Notes under the pieces: generated by a model
Databases searched by the model: none
What the model was told of the DNA's origin: nothing
The model's input: only the letters and a program-made list of their open reading frames with translations
Made by a program: the position numbers and the translations under genes
From: Homoserinimonas aerilata
GTDB taxonomy: Bacteria > Actinomycetota > Actinomycetes > Actinomycetales > Microbacteriaceae
NCBI RefSeq assembly: GCF_006716125.1
Contig: NZ_VFOM01000001.1
Location: 1,674,001-1,738,000 of the forward strand
DNA: 64,000 nucleotides
Direction of reading: 5' to 3'
Shown: positions 58,001 to 64,000 of the stretch, piece by piece
Numbering within the stretch: position 1 is the stretch's first letter
How the letters are laid out: each line of letters opens with the position of its first letter

Positions 58001-58006
58001 GACACT
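58001..58006 (+). promoter_or_regulatory. -10-like GACACT of AbiEi/DUF559-like gene
   Basis: GACACT differs from TANNNT only in the first base and ends 6 bases before the ATG at 58013; there is no Shine-Dalgarno sequence. Confidence 0.3.
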
Positions 58007-58012
58007 CGAGTG

Positions 58013-59017
58013 ATGCACACACATTCCCACTCGCGCGGCGGCATCCTCCTGACGAGCGAGATCCTGCGCCTCGGTGAACAGCCCAGGCAGGTGCAACGGC
58101 TGCAGCGGGCCGGGAGCCTGCAGCGACTGAGGCGCGGAGTCTTCGTGGATGCCGAGAAGTGGGTCGGTGCCACACCGCGGTCGAAATACCTGCTGCGGCT
58201 GCGCGCCGTCGCGGCAACCCGCATCCGCGAACCCGTCTTCAGCCACGCCTCGGCAGCCGCCATTCATGGCCTCCCATTGCTCCACAGACAGATGCTCGCA
58301 GCCCACATCAGCTCGGATCCGGTCGGGCGGTCACGTAACGGCGTGATCCGGCACAGATCTCTGCCCGGGCGCACTGCCGAGCTCATCGACGGCCTCTGGT
58401 GCACCTCGCTCGCCGACACGCTGGCGGACCTCGCGCTCACATCCGATCTCGCCGCCTTCGTCGTGCCCGCCGACCATGCCCTGCACCGTGTCGCGCGTGA
58501 CGCGCTGCTCCCAGGCGAGTGGGCCGTCGTGGAGTCAACGGCTGCGGGTGATGCCGCACGCGCGTTCTCCGAGCGCGTACGGGAGTCGATCCTCGCAACG
58601 GGTCGAACGCGCGGCCTTCATCAGGCGCTCCGTTCCCTCGCGTTCGCGACGCATCTCGCCGACTCCCCCGGCGAATCGGTCAGCCGGTGCACCATCCACC
58701 TGCTCGGGTTCCCTGCGCCGGAACTGCAGCATCCGTTCCATGACGAGGACGGCTTCATCGGCTGGAGCGACTTCTGGTGGCCCGGGCAGCAGGTCGCGGG
58801 CGAGTCCGACGGAGAGGGGAAGTATCTTGACCCAGCGATCCTCCAGGGTCGCACGACGGAGCGGGCTCTGGTCGATGAGAAGTGGCGGGAGGATCGCATC
58901 CGCAACACCGGCGCCAGGGTCGTCCGCTGGGATTGGGCGACCGCCCGCGACCCGAAGAAGCTCCACGCCAGGCTGTTCGCCGCCGGGCTGCGGTTGGAGA
59001 GCCGCGGGCGCGCCTGA
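58013..59017 (+). CDS. AbiEi-like/DUF559-like PD-(D/E)XK protein
   Basis: 334 residues from the ATG at 58013 (a GTG immediately before it is in frame). N-terminal ~90 residues resemble the AbiEi-type winged-helix antitoxin domain (LLTSEILRLGEQPRQVQRLQRAGSLQRLRRGVFV and a SHASAAAIHGLPLL segment). The C-terminal ~90 residues have a Vsr/DUF559-like nuclease pattern: D in IGWSDFWWP, then GESDGEGKY, then EKWREDRIRNTGARVVRWDW. So it could be a DNA-binding nuclease-like protein. No AbiEii-like toxin gene follows. The gene is bracketed by two copies of a 70-bp palindrome. Confidence 0.8.
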   Translation: MHTHSHSRGGILLTSEILRLGEQPRQVQRLQRAGSLQRLRRGVFVDAEKWVGATPRSKYLLRLRAVAATRIREPVFSHASAAAIHGLPLLHRQMLAAHISSDPVGRSRNGVIRHRSLPGRTAELIDGLWCTSLADTLADLALTSDLAAFVVPADHALHRVARDALLPGEWAVVESTAAGDAARAFSERVRESILATGRTRGLHQALRSLAFATHLADSPGESVSRCTIHLLGFPAPELQHPFHDEDGFIGWSDFWWPGQQVAGESDGEGKYLDPAILQGRTTERALVDEKWREDRIRNTGARVVRWDWATARDPKKLHARLFAAGLRLESRGRA

Positions 59018-59050
59018 CACCACTCAGCCGCTGCAGTCGGCTCGATCCCC

Positions 59051-59121
59051 GCTCACCCGACACTTCGCGACACATCCGCCCCCTCCACAGGTACAGACGT
59101 GTCGCGAAGTGTCGGGTGAGA
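59051..59121. repeat. ~70-bp palindromic element, copy 2
   Basis: Arms 59052-59073 and 59099-59120 are a perfect 22-bp inverted repeat (core CCGACACTTCGCGACAC) with a 25-base loop matching that of copy 1 in 23 of 25 bases. It lies 34 bases past the AbiEi/DUF559-like stop codon, in the gap to the convergent guaB1. It may also serve as a two-way terminator. Confidence 0.9.
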
Positions 59122-59135
59122 GCGGCGAGACCGCG

Positions 59136-60575
59136 CTACCAGCTGACCGGCAGCGCCTTTCCCTCTTCGTAGCCTGCGGCCGACTGGATGCCGACGAGCG
59201 CGCGCTCGTGGAAGTCCGCGAGCGACGTCGCCCCCGCATAGGTGAAGGAGCTGCGCACACCCGAGGTGATCATGTCGAGCAGGTCCTCCACCGAGGGGCG
59301 CAGCGGGTCGAGGTAGATCTTCGAACTCGAGATGCCCTCCGCGAAGAGCTCCTTGCGTGCCAGCTCGTACGGGTCGAGCCTGCCGAAACGCTCATGCACG
59401 GCCTTGGTGGACGCCATGCCCCAGCTCTCCTTGTAGAGCCGGCCGGCGTCATCCGCCTGCAACGTTCCCGGCGCCTCGACGGTGCCGGCGAACCAGGAGC
59501 CGATCATCACAGCCGATGCGCCGGCCGCGAGGGCGAGCGCGACATCACGCGGGTACCGCACGCCGCCGTCAGCCCACACGTGCGCGCCCAGCTCGGCCGC
59601 AGCATCCGCCGTCTCGAGCACGGCCGAGAACTGGGGCCTCCCCACCGCGGTCATCATGCGGGTCGTGCACATCGCGCCGGGTCCGACACCGACCTTGAGG
59701 ATGTTCGCCCCCGCCGAGACGAGGTCGCGCACGGCCTGCGCCGTCACGACATTGCCCGCGACGATCGGCAGCCCGAGGTCGAGCGAGGCCACCGACTCGA
59801 CCGCCCGCAGCATGCCCTCCTGGTGCCCGTGGGCCGTGTCGACGACGAGCAGGTCGACGCCCGCCTCGGCGAGTGCCCGCGCCTTCGTCGCGATGTCACC
59901 GTTGATGCCGAGCGCTGCGGCCACCCGCAGGCGACCGGATGCGTCGACGGCCGGCTCGTAGAGGGTGCTGCGCAGGGCGCTGCGGCGGCTGAGCGTTCCG
60001 ACGAGCCTGCCGTGGTGCAGCACGGGCGCGAAGTCGAGATCGGCGGCGACCATCAGGTCGAAGGCGGCGCGTGCATCCGTCACATCGTCTGCGTCGATGG
60101 AGGTGAGTTCGCCGTGCAGCAGATCTCCGAGGCGCGCGTCGGGGATCGCCGTCGCCAGTCGGGCTGCGGGCAGGCAGCCCAGGTATTCGCCCGCACCGTC
60201 GCGCAGCACGATTCCCTGACCTGCGACGGCGGGAACGAGTTGGAGCGCGTCGGCGACCGTCTGCTCGGCCGAGAAGTCGAGCGGGGTGTCGAAGGAGACC
60301 GACTGATCCTTCACCCAACGGATGGCGGCGTCGAGCTCCTGCAGCGGCAGATCCTGGGGAAGCACACCGAGGCCGCCACGCCGGGCCAGGGTGGCGGCGA
60401 GCCGCGGGCCCGTCACCGAGTTCATGTTCGCCGAGACGATGGGGATGGTGGCCCCCGATCCGTCGGTCGCCGCAAGCGAGACGTCGAGCCTGCTGCGGAT
60501 GCCCGAACGACTGGGCAGCAGGAAGACATCCGAATAGGTCAGGTCATGGCTCGGTGTCGCCTCGTAGAACTTCAT
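59136..60575 (-). CDS. guaB1: GuaB1-type IMPDH-like protein (probable GMP reductase)
   Basis: 479 residues: (beta/alpha)8 barrel of the IMPDH/GMPR family with a CBS pair inserted at ~residues 95-215. Catalytic Cys is in VGPGAMCTTRMM (about residue 302), substrate-loop GVRYPRDVALALAAGASAVMIG. The actinobacterial GuaB1 group is distinct from IMP dehydrogenase GuaB2 and has been shown in mycobacteria to be a CBS-regulated GMP reductase, returning GMP to IMP. TAGCCT ends 6 bases before the ATG. Whether this one is active is not shown by sequence alone. Confidence 0.88.
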   Translation of the reverse strand: MKFYEATPSHDLTYSDVFLLPSRSGIRSRLDVSLAATDGSGATIPIVSANMNSVTGPRLAATLARRGGLGVLPQDLPLQELDAAIRWVKDQSVSFDTPLDFSAEQTVADALQLVPAVAGQGIVLRDGAGEYLGCLPAARLATAIPDARLGDLLHGELTSIDADDVTDARAAFDLMVAADLDFAPVLHHGRLVGTLSRRSALRSTLYEPAVDASGRLRVAAALGINGDIATKARALAEAGVDLLVVDTAHGHQEGMLRAVESVASLDLGLPIVAGNVVTAQAVRDLVSAGANILKVGVGPGAMCTTRMMTAVGRPQFSAVLETADAAAELGAHVWADGGVRYPRDVALALAAGASAVMIGSWFAGTVEAPGTLQADDAGRLYKESWGMASTKAVHERFGRLDPYELARKELFAEGISSSKIYLDPLRPSVEDLLDMITSGVRSSFTYAGATSLADFHERALVGIQSAAGYEEGKALPVSW

Positions 60576-60581
60576 CCATTC

Positions 60582-60587
60582 AGGCTA
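60582..60587 (-). promoter_or_regulatory. -10 element TAGCCT of guaB1 (leaderless)
   Basis: TAGCCT on the minus strand ends 6 bases before the ATG at 60575. Confidence 0.5.
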
Positions 60588-60612
60588 GCTCTGTTGGCCC
60601 GCAAAAGGCATG

Positions 60613-60656
60613 GCAGGTCGCTTCTTGGACCCCGGATGCGGCCTTCCGCGACCTGC
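60613..60656. repeat. 9-bp inverted repeat GCAGGTCGC/GCGACCTGC
   Basis: Perfect arms with a 26-base loop in the 224-base gap between the divergent guaB1 and kgd genes. Could be an operator, a decayed palindromic element, or a hairpin in the kgd leader. Confidence 0.45.
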
Positions 60657-60799
60657 AATCAAAATTGACTCTTTTTAACCGCGATGCCAGACGCGAGGCG
60701 GCGGCAGCGCTCAGCCAAAGCGATTACGCTTGAGTCTGTGTGTGGCCAGAGACGTGCGCACACGGAGACAACGACAGAGACAACGGAGAGTGGGCGGCT

Positions 60800-63700
60800 G
60801 TGTCTAGCCAAGTGACCGGAACCGAACCTGGCGAAGGATCGTCCGGCGAGTTCGGAGCCAATGAGTGGCTCGTGGACGAGATGTACGAGCAGTTCAAGGC
60901 CGACAGGAATGCTGTCGACAAGTCGTGGTGGCCGATCCTCGAGAACTACCACCAGTCGAAGACCGCTCAGGCCCCCGCAGAGGCTCCCGCAGAGCAGTGG
61001 GCTCCCCCGGCGACACCAGCGCAGCAGCCTGAGCAGGCCGCGCCGCAGCAGGCCGCACCGGCTTCGGCTGCCCCCGCCGCTCCTGCTGATCCTGCTGCCG
61101 CCGCTCCTGCACAGCAGGCCGCGCCCGCCGCAGATACCGCAGGTGCTGAGCCGCCCACGACGACCGGCAGCCAGCCTGTGGCCCGCACCACGTCGATCCA
61201 GGCCAAGCCTGCACCGATCCCCGCGGAGGCACCCGTTGCGCCCGCGAAGCCCGCAGCCGTGCCGGCCGACGCCGAGAAGCCGGCGGAGCCGCAGAACGTC
61301 GTCACGACCCTCAAGGGCATGGCCAAGGCCGTTGCGACGAACATGGATGCGAGCCTCACCGTTCCGACGGCCACGAGCGTGCGCACCATCCCCGCGAAGC
61401 TGATGATCGACAACCGCATCGTCATCAACAACCACATGAAGCGCTCCCGCGGTGGCAAGATCTCCTTCACCCACCTCATCGCCTGGGCGATGGTGAAGGC
61501 GCTGCGCGACTTCCCCAGCCAGAACGTCTTCTACGACGAGGTCGACGGCAAGCCCTCCGTCGTGCAGCCCGCCCACATCAACCTGGGTATCGCGATCGAC
61601 CTGCCGAAGCCTGACGGCACGCGCAGCCTCGTCGTGCCCGGCATCAAGAAGACCGAGTCGATGGGCTTCGGCCAGTTCCTCTCCGCCTACGAGGATGTCG
61701 TCAAGCGCGCCCGCGACAACAAGCTGACGATGGCCGACTACTCGGGCAACACCATCTCGCTGACCAACCCGGGCGGCATCGGCACGGTCCACTCGGTGCC
61801 GCGTCTCATGAAGGGCGCCGGATGCATCATCGGCGCCGGCGCGCTCGAATACCCTGCAGAGTTCCAGGGCATGTCGGCGACGACGCTCTCGGATCTCGGC
61901 ATCGGCAAGACGATCACGCTCACCTCCACCTACGACCACAGGGTCATCCAGGGTGCTGGCTCCGGCGAGTTCCTCAAGCTCGTGCACGAACGCCTCATCG
62001 GCAAGCACGACTTCTACGAGGAGATCTTCTCCGATCTGCGCATCCCGTACCAGCCCATCCAGTGGGGCTCGGACATCCACGTCGACAAGGCGAGCGCGGT
62101 CAACAAGACCTCACGCGTGCAGGAGCTCATCAACTCCTTCCGCGTGCGCGGCCACCTCATGGCCGACATCGACCCGCTCGAGTACGTGCAGCGCAAGCAC
62201 CCCGACCTCGACATCGCCAGCCACGGTCTCAGCTTCTGGGATCTCGACCGCGATTTCGTCACGGGCGGGCTCGGTGGCCGCAACTCCGCCAAGCTGCGTG
62301 ACATCCTCGGCATCCTGCGCGACGCATACTGCCGCACGGTCGGCGTCGAGTACATGCACATCCAGGATCCTGCCCAGCGCAAGTGGGTGCAGGACAGGCT
62401 GGAGGCGCCGTACGAGAAGCCGACCCACGCCGAGCAGATGCGCATCCTTGCGAAGCTCAACGAGGCGGAGGCCTTCGAGACCTTCCTGCAGACGAAGTAT
62501 GTGGGCCAGAAGCGCTTCAGCCTTGAGGGCGGCGAGTCGACGATCGCCCTTCTCGACGCGATCCTCCAGGGTTCAGCCGAGGCGGGCCTTGAAGAGGTCG
62601 CCATCGGCATGACCCATCGTGGTCGTCTCAACGTGCTCACGAACATCGCAGGCAAGACCTACGGTCAGATCTTCAGGGAGTTCGAGGGCACTCAGGATCC
62701 GCGCACCGTTCACGGTTCCGGTGACGTCAAGTACCACCTCGGCACCGAGGGCACGTTCACGAGCCTCGGCGGCGAGCAGATCCCCGTGTATCTCGCGGCG
62801 AACCCCTCGCATCTTGAGGCTGTCGACGGTGTGCTCGAGGGGATCGTGCGCGCCAAGCAGGACCGCAAGCCGATCGGAACCTTCCAGGTCGTTCCGATCA
62901 TGGTGCACGGCGACGCCGCCATGGCGGGCCAGGGCATCGTCGCCGAGGTGCTGCAGATGTCGCAGCTGCGCGGCTACCGCACGGGCGGCACGATCCACAT
63001 CGTCATCAACAACCAGGTGGGCTTCACGACGCCGCCGGACGAGGGACGCACCTCGGTGTACTCGACGGATGTCGCCAAGACCATCCAGGCGCCCGTCTTC
63101 CATGTCAACGGCGATGACCCTGAGGCGGTTGTGCGTGTCGGTGAGCTCGCGCTCGCCTACCGCCAGGAGTTCCACCGCGATGTCGTCATCGACCTGATCA
63201 GCTATCGCCGCCGCGGCCACAACGAGGGCGACGACCCCTCGATGACGCAGCCGCTCATGTACAACCTGATCGAGGCCAAGCGCAGCGTTCGCACGCTGTA
63301 CGGTGAGGCTCTCGTCGGGCGCGGTGACATCACAGAGGACGAGTACGCCGGCGCGCAGGCAGACTTCCAGGATCGCCTCGAGCGGGCGTTCCTCGAGACG
63401 CACGCCGCGCAGACGAACTCCATGCCGATCGTCACGGTCGACCCGAACGCCGTCTCCGATCTGGAGCGCCCCGAATCGCAGCAGGACGACCGAGCGGGCG
63501 AACCCGAGACGACAGCCGTCTCGGAGGGCGTCATCGCCACCGTCGGCGACGCGCACGCGAACCCGCCCGCCGGCTTCACCGTGCACAACAAGCTGCAGGC
63601 GCTGCTGAAGAAGCGCTTCGACATGAGCCGCAACGGCAACGTCGACTGGGGCTTCGGCGAGCTGCTCGCGCTCGGATCTCTTCTCCTCGAGGGCACCCCG

Positions 63701-64000
63701 GTGCGCTTCGCGGGGCAGGATGCGCGCCGCGGCACCTTCGTGCAGCGTCACGCCGTGCTTCACGACCGCGTCAACGGGCAGGAGTGGCTGCCGCTGCTCA
63801 ACCTGAGCGAGAACCAGGCCCGCTTCTGGATCTACGACTCGCTGCTCAGCGAGTACGCCGCCATGGGCTTCGAGTACGGCTACTCGGTCGAGCGAGCGGA
63901 TGCCCTGGTGCTGTGGGAGGCGCAGTTCGGCGACTTCGCGAACGGTGCCCAGATCGTCATCGACGAGTTCATCGCCAGCGCCGAGCAGAAGTGGGGCCAG
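60800..64000 (+). CDS. kgd: Multifunctional 2-oxoglutarate dehydrogenase E2-E1 (Kgd/OdhA), 3' end cut
   Basis: 1067 codons are open from a GTG at 60800 (GGAG 10 bases upstream) to the window end; full length is usually about 1220-1270. Order: N-terminal E1 helix ([26 protein letters not shown], two pieces of the family start), an Ala/Pro/Gln linker (~residues 55-155), an E2-like acyltransferase domain with [19 protein letters not shown], then the ThDP-dependent E1 part ([22 protein letters not shown]: [49 protein letters not shown]). Catalyses the oxidative decarboxylation of 2-oxoglutarate in the TCA cycle. No lipoyl domain, as usual for this fused form. Confidence 0.95.
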   Translation, partial: MSSQVTGTEPGEGSSGEFGANEWLVDEMYEQFKADRNAVDKSWWPILENYHQSKTAQAPAEAPAEQWAPPATPAQQPEQAAPQQAAPASAAPAAPADPAAAAPAQQAAPAADTAGAEPPTTTGSQPVARTTSIQAKPAPIPAEAPVAPAKPAAVPADAEKPAEPQNVVTTLKGMAKAVATNMDASLTVPTATSVRTIPAKLMIDNRIVINNHMKRSRGGKISFTHLIAWAMVKALRDFPSQNVFYDEVDGKPSVVQPAHINLGIAIDLPKPDGTRSLVVPGIKKTESMGFGQFLSAYEDVVKRARDNKLTMADYSGNTISLTNPGGIGTVHSVPRLMKGAGCIIGAGALEYPAEFQGMSATTLSDLGIGKTITLTSTYDHRVIQGAGSGEFLKLVHERLIGKHDFYEEIFSDLRIPYQPIQWGSDIHVDKASAVNKTSRVQELINSFRVRGHLMADIDPLEYVQRKHPDLDIASHGLSFWDLDRDFVTGGLGGRNSAKLRDILGILRDAYCRTVGVEYMHIQDPAQRKWVQDRLEAPYEKPTHAEQMRILAKLNEAEAFETFLQTKYVGQKRFSLEGGESTIALLDAILQGSAEAGLEEVAIGMTHRGRLNVLTNIAGKTYGQIFREFEGTQDPRTVHGSGDVKYHLGTEGTFTSLGGEQIPVYLAANPSHLEAVDGVLEGIVRAKQDRKPIGTFQVVPIMVHGDAAMAGQGIVAEVLQMSQLRGYRTGGTIHIVINNQVGFTTPPDEGRTSVYSTDVAKTIQAPVFHVNGDDPEAVVRVGELALAYRQEFHRDVVIDLISYRRRGHNEGDDPSMTQPLMYNLIEAKRSVRTLYGEALVGRGDITEDEYAGAQADFQDRLERAFLETHAAQTNSMPIVTVDPNAVSDLERPESQQDDRAGEPETTAVSEGVIATVGDAHANPPAGFTVHNKLQALLKKRFDMSRNGNVDWGFGELLALGSLLLEGTPVRFAGQDARRGTFVQRHAVLHDRVNGQEWLPLLNLSENQARFWIYDSLLSEYAAMGFEYGYSVERADALVLWEAQFGDFANGAQIVIDEFIASAEQKWGQ

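Noticed and set aside
58013..59017. Complete AbiE toxin-antitoxin pair
   Set aside because: No AbiEii nucleotidyltransferase-type gene follows; next is the convergent guaB1, and the C-terminal domain looks nuclease-like instead.
60659..62080. 473-codon minus-strand frame opposite kgd
   Set aside because: Gly/Arg/Leu low-complexity shadow of the Ala/Pro linker coding region.

Overview
The window reads as chromosomal DNA of a high-GC actinobacterium, most likely a member of the Microbacteriaceae. Evidence: an MshA-type mycothiol glycosyltransferase, GTP-dependent PEP carboxykinase beside a RamB/ScfR-type regulator, a GuaB1-type IMPDH-like enzyme, an actinobacterial E2-E1 fused 2-oxoglutarate dehydrogenase (Kgd/OdhA type), and the gene order argS-lysA-hom-thrC-thrB-rho-prfA-prmC-tsaC-wecA-atpI-atpBEFHAGDC, which matches the mycobacterial block except that rpmE is absent between rho and prfA. 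No phage, integrase, insertion sequence or CRISPR array was seen.

Region 1 (1-22613, almost all minus strand): a partial IclR regulator, yaaA, the complete F1Fo ATP synthase operon with an unusually short epsilon subunit, then wecA, tsaC, prmC, prfA, rho (large Q/N/G-rich disordered segment), thrB, thrC, hom, lysA, an LmeA-like protein and argS. Many neighbours overlap by ATGA or lie within a few bases, so this is a long run of coupled genes for aspartate-family amino acids, transcription/translation termination, cell-wall precursor and ATP synthesis.

Region 2 (22695-41000): a lipoprotein, tRNA-Arg(CCG), a small conserved protein, a triple tandem palindromic repeat, an MFS exporter, the divergent RamB-like regulator/pckG pair, an ECF sigma factor with a membrane partner, a PspA protein, an arginase-family protein, mshA (whose stop codon lies inside a perfect 25-bp inverted repeat), an HEXXH-bearing small protein, a second lipoprotein, an amidase, a self-contained GntR(YtrA-type)-ABC transporter operon with an operator over its -10, a PAT-like acetyltransferase and a second ABC-2 transporter.

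Region 3 (41019-55265): ung, a DHA2-like MFS protein, an SDR oxidoreductase, an acyltransferase, metY and metX (direct sulfhydrylation route to methionine), then a four-gene signalling cassette translationally coupled to metX: response regulator, histidine kinase, a membrane protein that looks like a degenerate kinase, and a second paralogous response regulator. A GT87 transferase, nnrD and an old yellow enzyme follow.

Region 4 (55272-64000): two CNNM/CBS membrane proteins, an AbiEi/DUF559-like PD-(D/E)XK protein sandwiched between two nearly identical ~70-bp perfect palindromes (the best candidate for an undescribed mobile or defence-like unit), guaB1 and the 5' two thirds or so of kgd, cut by the window end.

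Two genome-scale habits show: many operon-head genes lack a Shine-Dalgarno sequence and instead carry a TANNNT hexamer 5-7 bases before the start codon (leaderless transcripts), and GGATGC/GCATCC is strongly over-represented.
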